Source: Hermodice carunculata (Eukaryota; Annelida; Polychaeta; Eunicida; Amphinomidae). From it: DNA of 64,000 nucleotides. Below are positions 33,346 through 46,479 of this stretch, piece after piece. The notes beneath the pieces were generated by a model that made no database searches, was not told the origin of the DNA, and saw only the letters and a list, made by a program, of their open reading frames with translations. The position numbers and the translations under genes are program-made. Location of the stretch: NCBI GenBank assembly GCA_964020975.1, contig OZ026628.1:11142831-11206830 (forward strand), given 5' to 3'. Each line of letters starts with the position of its first letter. The stretch's first letter is position 1.

Positions 33346-34265
33346 TTTTTTTTGGGGGGGGGGATAAAAGTGTAAGGCAAAATTTTAGTCCATCATTTCT
33401 GTTTTTCAAAGTAGTACCTATAAAAAATACAGTCTTTATTTTGTATAGGAATTCCACCGTCGTAGAAGTTAAGGTATGGTCTGAAACAAAAAACAAAAAC
33501 AACAACAAAAAACACAAAAACAAAAACAAAAAACACAAAAACAAAAACAAAAAACCAACAAAAACAAAAAAACCCCCAAAAAACTTCAGTTGGAGGTCCT
33601 TTGTTAAAGTTAAGATATGGTCTTAAACAATAGCATAGTTTATTAACAGGAGATAAAAAAAATTCATCCAGGACCTATCGGAAACCCGTGCAGTCTCTGC
33701 GAAAGCCCAGTAGCGAAAACCCACCGAGCTATTAGTTGCGACGATTGCAAGAGAGAATGACATATACGCAGTGGTAATGTGTCGCCAAAACTATATACAG
33801 ATCTAAGGAACATAGGGCAAGAATTTGACTGTTATGTCAAAGATTTTTAATGGCCCAGTTTCCTCTTTTAAATGCGTCCTTGTCATCCACCAACACCAGT
33901 CACAATAACTCTACGTTAAATACGTGTTCTAATGGATCACTTGTTCAAAACGATATTTCAGTAAACTCATGAATATGTGAGTTAAATTAACAAGATGATG
34001 AATAAAATCAACAAGACAACATCGGTATTTACAAGGTACTGTCTGTTCGTAGCACAAACAAACAAAATCACATCGTTGCACAGTTAAACATTAACAGTTA
34101 TCACTACAAAGCAGCTACGGTGAAAGATACCCTGGTAAAAGGGGGCGCAGATTTACTGTGCTTGATTCAGATGAAACTAGATGCATCTTTTCCAGATAAT
34201 CAGTTTGCAGTACCCAACTTTAGGATTTTTGCAGTGACTGCAGTAATTTAGGATGTAGTACATTA
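33345..34265. other. A-rich low-complexity DNA and unrecognised sequence
   Basis: 33484-33585 is a (CAAAAA)-type run. The remainder to 34265 shows no gene. Confidence 0.5.
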
Positions 34266-34289
34266 GTGTATGTCCGATCAGATTTATCC

Positions 34290-35621
34290 TGCCGTAGACG
34301 ATTAGCATCCCAGGACAGACTTGGCCAAGCTCCACCATTGTTTGGGATTTATGTCTTTTTCATCAAGTCGAAGCTGCAGATTAGTAAAGTAAGAGGAGAC
34401 AGATTTCCTTATTATGGTTACAACCTTGTTACGATATTGTTTGAAGAATTGGTATAACCTGTCAATCTTAAGGTGAAGGTCGTGAGTGTGGGGGCGGGGT
34501 TGGTTAGATGCTCTCTGAAGCGTTTCCACGCACGATTACAACGTCGAATATGTTTTTTGATGTCTGCAGTCATCCAAGGTTTGTCCTTAGGGCGAATGGT
34601 AACTTCCTTATAGGGAATAAATTCCTTTGCAGTAGATAGAAAGAGACTAGACCAGTATGATACGGCATCGTCAATAGAATCAAAGACATCATGAGCAATG
34701 TTCCAAGGGGCCGTAGAAAGGGCAGCATTGAGGTCACAGAAATTGCCTTTTTTGAAGTCCCATACTGATCTTTGTCCTTGTGAAGGGAAAGGGAGAAAGA
34801 ACAAAAGATTACACAGTGGTCAGAATTTGAGATTGGCGCAAGGGTTCAGATTCCAGAACAAGACCTGGAGAATCAGTAATGATAAGGTCTAATAAATTAT
34901 TCGAGTATTCGCTTATCCAGGTGGGTTCATCTATAAATTGAAAGAGATTGAACTGATTCACAAGGTTGACCATAGATAAACCTAAATCGCTATCCTCATG
35001 GTGGGAGTTCCAATCAGAGCACCTGTCGTTGAAATCGCCAGTTACTATTAAGATGTGAGGGTTGCCTTCAATGGCACAGGAGATGGAAGATGCCAAAGAC
35101 CTGAGAAATGCATCACGGATTTTGGCGGACTGGCCAGGTGGACGATAGTAGTTACCAAATAATACTTTCCCGCGCTGGGTCGAAATTTCAACCCAGACGC
35201 ATTCGCAATATATGCTTTCAAGATCCGGGCATCTTACGCAAGGTAGAGAAGAGTGAATAAATGTCAGAACCCCGCCGCCTCTTCCCATTGTGCGGTCTGT
35301 ACGATACGGAGGTTGGAAGTCGTCGATGAGAAGGAGCTGATTGGGGAAATATTCATCTAGCCAGGTTTCAGATAATGAAATAATATTAAAGTCACATGAT
35401 TGGGCCAGGAGATGGATCTCGTCAAGTTTACCGGCACTTTGTATACTGCAAACGTTAGTATGATAGAACTTCAGGTGGTTGTTTGAGTTTAGGGTGGGAC
35501 CGGGGTTCGCGTGAACGTCGATTGAAGATAGGAAAAACATGTAAAGGAACAATGTAATGTGTTTTACACAGGAAAAAGGAGTGTGTTTATATATAGAAAA
35601 GCTAATGAGGAATGGGAGCAT
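34290..35621 (-). mobile_element. LINE fragment: 2A-like leader, AP endonuclease and linker
   Basis: The minus strand carries a 270-codon open frame (35621-34809). It has a hydrophobic leader, then DVHANPGP (35496-35519), a close match to the 2A ribosome-skipping motif D(V/I)ExNPGP known from APE-type LINEs. An exonuclease-endonuclease-phosphatase fold follows, with NVCSIQSAGKLDEI, SETWL, a GRGGGV turn, GNYYRPPG and the metal-site GDFN, ending NNLLDLIIT. Other frames continue with KDKPWMTADIKKHIRRCNRAWKRF (about 34590-34520) and DEKDINPKQWWSLAKSV (to about 34300). The reverse transcriptase is absent, so the copy is broken off at its 3' side. The family is on the CR1/Jockey side of the APE LINEs. 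At least two frame changes lie after the endonuclease. Confidence 0.9.
35496..35519 (-). other. 2A-like peptide motif in a LINE
   Basis: DVHANPGP at residues 35-42 of the frame starting at 35621. The NPGP core and the DV are intact; His replaces the usual Glu. In several non-LTR elements this motif makes the ribosome release an N-terminal peptide. Activity here is not known. Confidence 0.6.
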
Positions 35622-35624
35622 ATT

Positions 35625-35890
35625 ATTTGGTTTTCGACGCGTGGACCTGGATGGAAGTGTACCATAAGAGAGATATAATTGTTCGAGAAAAGACCAATGG
35701 TCATTCGGTATTGATCAATGCCGATGCCCATTGTTTATAAACCAAGGTAATTTAAGAGCGGCAAAAATACAAGTACTTGTCAGAAATGGGATATTTTGCC
35801 CACCCATAACCGCGGAGTCAACGGAAGGTGTAAAGAAGCACACAACACTATATAATTGTTTCCAATGTGTCATTTGCGTGTAGGCTAATC
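35625..35890. other. Stretch between two LINE fragments
   Basis: Probably the 5' flank or UTR of the minus-strand LINE. No separate gene seen. Confidence 0.4.
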
Positions 35891-35896
35891 TTGTCG

Positions 35897-36682
35897 GTAA
35901 AGTTTTAAACAGCCTGAGTCCGTCCAAAGCCACTGGATATGATCATATTCTTCCAAATTTGGTCAAACTAAGTAGGAAAGCAATAGCATCTCCCATTGCA
36001 AAACTTGCAAATCAAATAATTAGTCAAGGTTTCCATCTCAAATGGAAGCAGTCGAAGTTGGACCACTTTTCAAGAGCAAATGACCTACTCAGTAAGATAA
36101 ATTATCGTCCAGTTGGTATCCCCTCCATCCTATCAAAAGTGTTTGAAATCATTGGCAACAAACAACTTTCAGTATTCTGCAATTACATTCTTTTACCAGA
36201 TATCTCAGCTACCGAATCAGTCACAGCTGTTGTCAGTATGGTCTGATGGGTCTTGTGGAGAGGTGGGAAAAGGCTCTGGGTGAACACAATATGGCTTCTG
36301 CTCTTCTCATGGATTTGTCCAAGGCCTTTGACTGCCTCCCACACGACCTGGTTCTAGCCAAACTGCATGACTATGGCATGACCACAAATGCATTGAAACT
36401 AGTCACCAGCTACTTGCAAAATAGGTCCCAGCAGTGAAATTTGGTGATATAAAGAGATCCTGGCTAAATATAACTAAATGTATCCCCCAAGGTTCCGTAC
36501 TTGGGGCGGTTTTATTCAACGTTTTCATCAATGACCTGCTTCATTTTCTTAGAAATACACATATTATCAATTTCGCAGATTATTACACTCTAAGTGCCAT
36601 CTGGCAGATACTAGAAATAAATATACTGGCACTTAAAGAAGATGGATTTGCAGCTTCGAAATGGGACCCCCAAGGTACATAA
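35897..36682 (+). mobile_element. LINE reverse transcriptase fragment
   Basis: Consecutive plus-strand frames read PSKATGYDHILPNLVKLS, NYRPVGIPSILSKVFEII, then ALLMDLSKAFDCLPHDLVLAKL, then IPQGSVLGAVLFNVFINDLL and NFADYYTLS. These are reverse transcriptase blocks of a CR1/Jockey-like non-LTR element. The catalytic FADD box reads FADY, so the second metal-binding Asp is lost. There are at least two frame changes. Both endonuclease and C-terminus are missing. Its sequence differs from the LINE at 62.4-64.0 kb, so this is another family. Confidence 0.9.
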
Positions 36683-36689
36683 CAAAAGT

Positions 36690-38760
36690 TTAAGGTTTGA
36701 CGTCCATCAGATACATTGATAATTATGGATTATTTTCAGTTATTGTCTTTATATACTGCAAAATATGAAGCATACGCATACCTATCCGATTTTATTTTTA
36801 AAATGATGTTATGACCTAAAACTTACAAATAACGCTGGTTACTTGAACTCCCGATCAACATTAACCATGCCAAACAATGTAGATCTATAACGCATCAACC
36901 CCTCACGTGTCAGCTTTATGGTTAGAGGTTTATCTTGTGTTATAGGCCTACATAAGATAACGTTGTTCAGGTTCCACAATGGTAATCTGCTTGGAATATT
37001 TAAACATAAACTACTGTATACATGTTCATAGAGTATCATTCACATTGCGTGCTAGTTGTACAGATGACTTTAAGAACACAATTAATACGCTAGATTCACC
37101 TTAAAGTACAAACTACCATGCTGAAGTTGTGCTACTTATTTATTTGTATACAATGCCATGGGAAGTTAAAAGTTTCCCATGTTGAATTTATTGTATGAAG
37201 TCCCACTGTCGTTTGAAATTAAAAATCAAAAAGTATAATTATAAAACGATGTCTATCACGTCGAGACTCAAGCATATTGCATATTACTCAATCAGCAGAG
37301 ATGCATAACGAAGCAGCGCAACATCAACCGCTTTCTTGCTACTGAACTCAGCCAAGTGACGCCACTAGAAGGACGGGTTATAGACGCTTCCAATGGTGAC
37401 CAAGACACAGCAAATATGACTGCGCCAATTGTGAATCTTGTTGTCTTGGTTATACGACGAATTGCTCAGGTACATGATATGTCAAGATCAATACATATAG
37501 GTGTTTTATTGTATACTTACTCTTACAAACGTTTTTATTCCTCTTTAACTGTATGATCAAGCGCATTACCACCTTGTGGACAACTTTTTTTTAAACTCCG
37601 CCACCAGTTGCATTGGCAAGAAAAAAAAATAAAAAGAGGAACAACACACAAAAAGTGCAAACAAGAGGCCCTTTGACCGAGTGCTCTGCTGACTTGTGAT
37701 GTATTTTTAATAATATAAATACTGGAAACAAAAGGAAAACAGGCTTGATAAATTGATGCGATTATTGTTCGATTGGGAACGCAAAGTTCAGGTGAAATAT
37801 TTATCTGGAGAATAGATTATATTTCCTGCACCAAATCATTTATGGGAACTTTATAAACCTAGTGACGTTTCATGTTGGATGCAACTGTTTAAAGGCAGAT
37901 CTCCATTCCGCTAGAAGATAAAATTGTACTCAGGTCAGGGGAAGAGCATCTGAAAGCTTTAGCTATTCTATGATATGCGCACTGTGCGTGTTATGCTGCT
38001 GAATACAAAAGGGTGCCCATTTTGGCCATATGATACACATAAGGTATAATTAACAGCCACTGTTATCTGGTGCTCCGGCGATTAGTTGAGGACTGTTTAA
38101 AGGTAATTATTTTTGAAAAACAACAACAACAACAACAATAACAGAAGAGCTCTGTACAATACTATAACTGGATGCAAAAGACAGTTAAAGTATATTTGTT
38201 AGGATCGGTATTTTTTCAATGATTACCAGACAGAAAGGAATAATTTTTGATACAACAGTATTTTAATTGTCAGCAAACAATCAATATTAGGACATGTAGT
38301 TAGAACTCTGGCCAGCTTTGGGGCACTTTTTGTTGAAACTTCGATTCATTTATCGGTCACCATTGACAGCAAGGACTGACAACAAACTGATCACCATATG
38401 GTCGCATAAAAGTGTCATTTATGGCATTAGTATAAACAAGTCCTAGTAATATTTAAAAACAGGAATTGGCTGCTGGTTACACATCATAGCCTGTTTGCAT
38501 TATTTCACTTTTTTTGAAATTGTTATTATTTACGTCAAGTTACATACTGGATAACGAAAATTATGCCAGCAAAGTGCCAACAAAAAACAATGAACATTTC
38601 CTATTTTGAAGCTTTGTGTCTTGAATTAATGTATTCCTTTTTGATAAGAACACAGTGCGCTCGAACATAACAGAATAAAACAAAACAAACTAAACTACAC
38701 GGCGTGTTTAGCAGTAAAGCAGCTTGAGCTTGTACGAAACTACCAACCTATTTATATTCA
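36690..38760. other. Stretch without recognised gene
   Basis: Contains a start-only fragment of the interspersed repeat (about 37660-37695, agaggccctttgaccgag). From about 38530 it has a segment also seen at 53760-53910. No coding recognised. Confidence 0.5.
38540..38760. repeat. Dispersed repeat ending at a microsatellite, copy A
   Basis: Words gaaaattatgccagc, gtattcctt, acaagaacacagtgcgct (here ataagaacacagtgcgctcg) and agaaaacaaaacaa-like tracts occur in the same order at 53750-53960. In both places the repeat leads, through unlike sequence, to an (AT)n run. A microsatellite-associated mobile element is possible. Confidence 0.6.
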
Positions 38761-38764
38761 GCAG

Positions 38765-38912
<148 letters not shown>

Positions 38913-39076
38913 AACAAACATAATAATGTTGTTTACGGGGGGGGGGAGTAACACGCTACCGGTTTAAGGATTTTTGTCTATTTTCATGCTTCACACCTAT
39001 TAAAAACATTATACAATTTAAATCTCTAGAGTTCTGTAGTGTCTGGTGGTACACGTAAGTCCGTTTATAATACTGT

Positions 39077-39077
<1 letters not shown>

Positions 39078-39156
<79 letters not shown>

Positions 39157-39159
39157 TAT

Positions 39160-39206
<47 letters not shown>

Positions 39207-39207
39207 T
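39078..39207. repeat. (AT)n followed by (TTTA)n
   Basis: About 80 bases of AT pass directly into about 12 TTTA units. Confidence 0.95.
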
Positions 39208-39390
39208 CTTCTCCAGAGCAAATACTACATGTTGGGATGGCCTGGCGACCTGCTGATCCATTATCAGATTATACCAGCACACGTCGATCAGTACTCTTTA
39301 CATTTGCGACATGCATATAGTCTTTCCATAATCTGTGACACAGATATCGTATGAGTGCATACTACATAAACCCATGTACCGTGTTTTCTT

Positions 39391-39438
39391 TTCGAGTCGC
39401 TCTACATGGCACACATGTTGGAAGATCTCCACATGCTA
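39391..39438 (-). mobile_element. Internally deleted SINE fragment
   Basis: tcgagtcgctctacatggcacacatgttgg matches the 3' end (plus-strand left end) of the SINE at 13775. It is joined directly to tccacatgct, which lies further inside the intact copy. This suggests a deleted third copy. Confidence 0.45.
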
Positions 39439-39439
39439 C

Positions 39440-39995
39440 TTTTTATGTTACGTATGAAACCAAAATGTGCCCGGGAATTCCTTACAATGATAGTCACCTG
39501 GCAAAACAAACAAAGACTGTTGGCCGAGCAGTGGCCTGCTCTCTTTGTGCCACGGTAACCCGTCTACACCATATACAGATACGTACTTACCGTCCCAAAA
39601 AACTGTGTCTGTAACCTATATGGAACAAGAAACAGTTAAAAGAGTGTGGCGTTCTGTGTCTTCGTCTGCACTAAGGCAAATATTTCAGTTCTATGCAATG
39701 ACTGTATGTGGGCGAAACGTGTAGCACTTGTGCACGGTTATGAAGAAAAATATGTGTACTCACTTCTACAATAGAGACAAAGCACCCATAGGATCCTTAG
39801 GGTTGACATAGCGTCTTTCTGCGGCATGTTAACATATGCGATATGATATGTTATACTTGACCCGACGAGAGGAACGGTTTCACTTGTAAACACAATTTGC
39901 TTTACGAGATTGACTTCCTGGTTCTGATACAGACCAGATATACCATATACCTTAACGGTCCACAGGTTATCTCTCCACGACATGCTATTTTGAAC
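39440..39995. other. Stretch without recognised gene
   Basis: Short frames only; none supported. Confidence 0.4.
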
Positions 39996-39998
39996 CCG

Positions 39999-40012
39999 AA
40001 ATAATAATAATG

Positions 40013-40098
<86 letters not shown>
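39999..40098. repeat. (AAT)n microsatellite
   Basis: About 32 AAT units. The long Leu and Ile frames over it are artefacts. Confidence 0.95.
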
Positions 40099-40099
<1 letters not shown>

Positions 40100-40100
<1 letters not shown>

Positions 40101-42370
40101 TAAACGTATTTCTATAATCCCTGGCCTGTAGCACAACAATTGAAAGTGTCAAGTATACATGTATCAAGTTTGGTAGGGACAGAAATAAATAAAAAAATAA
40201 CTAATGCAACCCCCCCCCCCTACAATATAAATAAGGTATTTGACATGCAAGTAAAATAAGGAAGGGATCTTAGGTGTAGCTGCTTATCTGTGGGTATGTG
40301 AAACTGATGAATTTATCATCAGAATCAGTCAATTGAAGCAGTCATCTGACAGCATTCCAATGTTGCTGGTAACTGAACAGACGTGTCTACAATAGGAAAA
40401 CAATTATGTCGTAGGTACATTGCAGTTCTGTACTCCTATTATTCTCTAGATTGACTCTCCGTTTCGAGTTTGGGCTATTTTTTGACGTTCACTTAAAAAA
40501 GCATTAATGGGTAGGCTGTAATGATAGTAAATACGTACAGATATAGACTATCGGGTTTTTTGGTGACTTATGCTTTCTTCATTGTTTTAATGTGCGTACT
40601 AATGTTAACAAATCGTTGATGGACAATTTGTCTCCTTGACATTGACAAAATCCGACAACATTTGCAGGGAATGTGACCCATCAGGTCATTATTGAGGCTC
40701 ATGATTCCCACACAGCATCAAGGTCATGGGGATGGCGCTATTCACAGATACATGTTTCTTATACATACATCACCGAAAGGTGGGGCAACGCTACCTGTAT
40801 GCCACTGCAAACCCAAGGGCAAACAAGCCGCAGTTCAGTAAAGTCCAATTGACGCTATAACCAATTGTTTTACTCCCTATAATGATAATTAGGAAGTTAT
40901 ATCCTCTGTGTGTATAAATATCCAGTGTCTCAGCCAATAGAAATAAATCAGTGCTTATAACCTTGTTTTAGATTTAGATTCGTTGCCTATTTTCGGAATG
41001 AAAACAATAATAAATACAATACTTCAATCTCAGATATAAATTGTGTCGTGGTTAATTGCCATTTCAGGGGTATAACGTATGTGTGTGGAATATACATACA
41101 TAGGTATATTTCATCGTCAATGCTACCTTGCCGGGTTTAGTTGTTTCTTCTATAATATCCACATCTTACGGGCTATTAAATATGTTTTTAGTGACAATTG
41201 TACAATTTCTAAAGCATGGGTAGCCCTTTAATCTTACAAATAACAGCAATTTTTTCATCCGTATATATTAGTATTTAAACTGTGACTGACTTTGTTGCAA
41301 AAATGGTAATGTCACACCTAGAAATGATAAAATGTACCAACTAAAGTTGAAAATGAAACTTGTTGCCCTTCGCACGCCCATGAGTGTTGATATATATTTA
41401 AATGTTAAAATACAAGAGAGTGTTCTGCCATTTCTATTGTCCTAAATATTTGGTCATGGATTAAGGAGCGCCTGAAAGGCATATTTACATCTGTACATCC
41501 CCCTGAAAACAAAAGTAAAATAAAATAAAATCAGACGCAAAACCAAAAGACAAATACAAGGCAAAACGATGGGAAACAAAATGAGTCAAAACAAAAGGAA
41601 GAGAAAAGGAGCAAAAGTAGAAGAAAATAGCTGAACGTTGACCGTAAGGAAAATTTTATCTTGCGATGCGCATTTCTAGGCGTATTTGGAAAAAAGTTCT
41701 GCATATAATTAATTCTACAAAATGTCGCCCCCTATGCCTAGATATTCATTATGTTTGTGTATATCAAAGCTGTAAAAAAAAAATTGAATCGAGATCCCGA
41801 TATACCAAAAAAAAAAAAAATAAATAAATAAAAATAAAAAAGAAATGCTGCTGGTTAACCAAAGCAGAAAAGTTAAGAAAAACAACCCCATGCTGTATGT
41901 ATGCAAAGCTATTGAAAGCAGTTCATAGAAATTTGGAATTGGAATATCAAGTAAGTATATATGCATCACCTATGCTTCTATTTAATCAGCTGTAAAATAG
42001 GTTTCCTGAAGGCCTAAATATTGATGCAGGGTTACATATTCTATACATTACTTACATGGAAGTTTGAAGATATAAATGTCATTTGCATGTGTCAAGGTCA
42101 CCATACGTTTCCAGGGTTGGATTCTAAATTTGTGAATAGGTCGTTACCGTTATAGACTTTGCACGTAGGAGCCACTTAGATCGTCACATGTGTACGGGAC
42201 AGCATCTCGACGAGGGTCAAGATGACAAAGCTCATGGAGCCTGACGGTTTTATGCATTTTTGGAGACCAAGAACTCTATTTCCTAGTGGCAAATTTACCC
42301 TACTCCTATTGTAAAGTCTTTGCATAGTTTTGCCGATCTGTCGCCTGCTGCACCTGACCAGGGCTTTGGA
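40100..42370. other. Stretch without recognised gene
   Basis: AT-rich, with C-run (40209-40220) and A-rich (41500-41640, 41805-41850) tracts. No coding or clear repeat structure seen. Confidence 0.45.
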
Positions 42371-42372
42371 TT

Positions 42373-42393
42373 TTCTTTCTTTCTTTCTTTCAT

Positions 42394-42461
<68 letters not shown>

Positions 42462-42463
42462 TC
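42373..42463. repeat. (CTTT)n microsatellite
   Basis: About 22 units with one CATT interruption. Confidence 0.95.
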
Positions 42464-42469
42464 AATTTA

Positions 42470-45060
42470 ATGGTAATATAAAGACATTTTGGCTCTTTGC
42501 CAGTAAAGCGCTCAAATTTACGTTAAATTTAGTTCAGTAAAATTCATACTGTGAATAACACAACAGCTCATGCATCTAAAATATAACATTAGCCGGGCGT
42601 TCCTTGAAATGTACACTTTTAAGTGACTTAGAGGGAACGCAAATAAGTGGTTGTCTTTGAATAATCCCAAGTTTCGGAGCTGCGGTAAATAACATTCATC
42701 GACATTCACGTACACTTCGTTGATAGAGTCTCTTTGGGTCTTAGTTCACAGGATTCATGACGGGTGGAAATACCATATAAAGAGGCCATAATTGAGTGTA
42801 ACAAAAACACTCATTGTTGTTTTACTTTACTTGTAATTTTTGAACGTGATTGTGATGGTTATAGTTGGGACTGGCACATGTAGCCCACCCCCTCCCCATC
42901 TGGGCCTGGGTGAGATGTTGTTGTACAAGTAATACCAAGAAAGAGACATAGCTCATAGCAGTGTGCATTAGTTTTCGTAAAGACACAAGGTGAAAGAGCA
43001 AACCTGTGCTCACGTTTTGTAGCGGTACACACATTTAATTTGTGCAAAGCCTTTTGCGATGTATGGTTGACCATTGTAATATACGTACATATGGAAAATG
43101 GAGATGTGTGCGTAATTAGAGCTAAAATTTCCGACCAAAGTTGCATTTGAAAAGGTTAACCGAAGTTGACTGTTGCATTTGTGGTCATGAAGCTACAATT
43201 TCTTGTTGAAAAAGGTTCACTCTGATCATACACATACTATATAGTGTTTGTTCCCATAACGCCTTTTAACTTTCGTGACTTTTAGCTCTGCAGTCCATTG
43301 GTCGCCGAGATTATGAGGTCATCATTTCAGCGCGTCCGTCGTTTTGTTACTCTGCCATTCCATTGCGCCGTCTATCCATAAGAGTTTCCTTATAAACGTG
43401 ATATTCGTATTAGTCCCATATAATTATGAGCACTTATCAAGTGTCTAAAATCCTACGCCAAGTTCAATATTGGTGGCCCCACCCATTGAACATGTTTTAT
43501 TTAGTCCAAAATAAGAAAATGTTGAGAATGTTGATTTGTTTTGTTTTCTTAAGTGTCCTTGTGAATCTTCTTGAATCTATGGGAATGTCGATCAAGCAAA
43601 AGGGCCAAAACACAATGGAATTTGGTGGCAATGCCTATAGTGTCACGGAAAATATGGTCCAAAATATGTTGAAAACTTATTGAATGTATTTTAAGGAAGA
43701 ACAAGGGTAAATTATTTTTATGGTCACTGAACTGTAGCACATACACTAATATACTATAACAGAAACATTATACCAACAAAAGTCTCTCACTTGTAGTCAT
43801 AGTGACGTCATTCGGTAGAGATAAGTGCAAGAAACATTACCGGTGTATAAAAGTTACATTAAATCTATCATTTTGATTATGAATGCAGATCCAACTTCTG
43901 AAATTTATACAAAACAAAATGCTTCAGGGCAATGCTTTTGTATCCCTTTGACCCATTTTAAGGAAAGAATAAAGTAAAAATTAAAAAAATGTAAAATTAT
44001 TTCCTTTGAGAAATAAGAAGTACATGTATAGCGATGCTAAATGTACCAGAACTGTATACCATGGAAAAATCAATATTGTTTATCAATATTTTTGACTGTA
44101 ACCTAAATTTTAAGAACAAAAAGGCAATACATATCAGATAATGAATTTTTAATAGGCATTTTACCTAAGCTTGCACAAAGTACAGGAATATTATATAAAC
44201 AAACATCAATAAAGTGTGCAGTCATGCTGGCGCCATTGGGACTAGCATCTTAGGTATTATGAGTACATTTACTTCATTATATCCATTATAAATGGATACA
44301 TATATACTGATTTTTTCATCTTTAAATTTTTGATAAACTTTGGAAGACTTGACCTATTGTTCAAGGCCAATAACCACTCAGTTAAGGACACTAAACTTCA
44401 CAAGTTGGAAATGAGAGGGCTAACAGTACCAAAGGCTAATAGTATCATAAAGGTGTATTATATTCACAGGTTTGACATCGCATTATAAGGGTGTCCTTGA
44501 CCTACTTTCTCCAGGTCACAAAACGAATGCATAATTATGAGTAAATTACTTTATTGTGATGCACACGGAATAATTACTTGAGACGGAATTGCAAGATCAA
44601 ATGTGCGTTATGCCAAGGCCAAGGTTTGTAGTATGACTTATTTTTTGAGGACATCAAACAACAAAGAAAGGGACATTGAATCCAACATTTTTGATAGACA
44701 ATGCGGGAATTAATATCAAAATGCCACAGTGGTGTCTTCATGTGGATGATGTTGCATCATAAGGATGACCTTGACTAAGATATGGGGATGGATAATATTC
44801 ATGCCCAACATTTATTTTAAGATATATGAATTCGTTCATACACACTTGAAATTTTACCATCTGGCCCGTTATGATGTCTTACCAGATGTTAAACCTTGCG
44901 TGTAACATGTAAATTCGTAACATCCGAGGCACAAAGCGAACAACATGTAGCGTCTATTTCAATCGAACACAGAAAAGCACCTGCATCTACCTGTTTAAAA
45001 GTTAGCATTTTTTAAAACCTAACAGTGAAACATTCCACTTAGTGTCAATTTAACACTCAC
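42470..45060. other. Stretch without recognised gene; weak 275-bp duplication
   Basis: The words gcattataagggtgtccttgac (44481) and gcatcataaggatgaccttgac (44753) recur about 275 bases apart among further AAGGTCA/TGACCTT-like words. This may be a decayed tandem repeat related to that at 7-8 kb. Short frames elsewhere are unsupported. Confidence 0.4.
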
Positions 45061-45061
45061 A

Positions 45062-45109
45062 TACAGATAGAGAGAGAGGAAGAGAGAGGAATAGATAGAT
45101 AGATTAGAC

Positions 45110-45168
<59 letters not shown>

Positions 45169-45190
45169 GACACAGAGAGAGAGAGAGACC
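45062..45190. repeat. (GA)n/(GATA)n compound microsatellite
   Basis: GAGA and GATA units mixed over about 125 bases. Confidence 0.95.
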
Positions 45191-45199
45191 TTTGAGTCA

Positions 45200-46400
45200 A
45201 TGTGTGTTACCAGCTGATCGTTAATCCCCTCAAATTCAAGAAGCAGGGAGAATATTCAACATAACTCGTTGCAAATACATGTACGTCATGCATACACATC
45301 CTCTGTCACAACTATCGTACAAGTTTAAGGTCACAAAACCCCCATATGTTTTATATGAATATGCTTTACACAATATCAAGGAAGTCGGGCATCGATGGGT
45401 CATATTCTGTGTTAGAGATGAAAGCGTGTTCTTGCTACCTTTTAAGATTATATGATGGAAAAAACGACCCTTCAGACTCAGACTGTCAGGAACATTGTTC
45501 CGTGCTCTGGCTGCTCGCAGGGAGAATTTATCCTTACCTGTGACGAAAATACCTGTCAATGGTAATGCAAAAAAATGCCTCAAGGACCAACATTTTGATT
45601 ACAAATTACAGTAATGCTTCCGAGAAATGAGGGTTGGCACCAGTCATGGTACAAATGCATGTTTCCACTCAAACATCCGTGTGCCCTGGATATCTGCTCA
45701 TTTGTATAGGCATGCACACACATTGCAGCCAGAACATTAATGTACATTCATTCCGTCAAATTAATATTCAAAATAACTTATCTTATGCATAGAAAAGACT
45801 ACATTTCTTTAAGTGTAAGCCTTATTTGTTTTTGTTTTTTTTTTTTTTTGTTTTTTTGTTTTTTTTGTTTTTGTTTTTTTTGTTTTTTTGTTTTTGTTTT
45901 TCTTTTCGCGAACCAAACTCTCTCCCTCCCACACACACTGTTCATTACTTAGCTTATGTCGGTCTCACCTCTTCTGCATCTAACACATAGACCTGCGTAC
46001 CTTGGTGAAAAGCCACTGAGTAATTCAATCCCTGCTTTATGAAGCAATGAGTACAAATAATCCCTATGAAGAATGCACAGCAATTTAATTGACAACGTAT
46101 TGCCAGACATATTAAGTACACAGTACAACACCATAAGTCACTTAGCCAGGTCTCCGCACTTTGGCTGCGATGCCAGAACAACCATAAAAATTCTGCGGAT
46201 CTAGCGATGCTCCATGCTGCTGATTCACTGCCATCTAGGCCCTGTGGGATCACAGCACTCTTTGTGGCCATAATGCATTTTAGCGAGCATACACAATTTA
46301 GCTTCCTACTGCAGGATCTATTTGTAGTGGATTCATTTTGATAGAAACTGCTGTGTTTTCCCTACCTTTTTGGTACACTTCTTGTTTGTTTTTCCCCATA
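45200..46400. other. Stretch without recognised gene
   Basis: A GTTTT-rich run lies at 45830-45905. The minus frame 45954-46271 (105 codons from an ATG) has no recognised features. Confidence 0.35.
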
Positions 46401-46479
46401 TGGTAGTTGATAGGTTTCCTGAGAAACTGGTCCGATCACCGGCACTGTCAGTCTAGGTTTGTGAATCATGGAAATGAAT

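Noticed and set aside
39738-40139. 133-codon minus frame with a long Leu run
   Set aside because: The run is the (AAT)n microsatellite read in one frame. Flanks show no domain.
43426-43683. Membrane protein frame
   Set aside because: One hydrophobic stretch in AT-rich DNA with no splice or promoter support and the opposite strand open.
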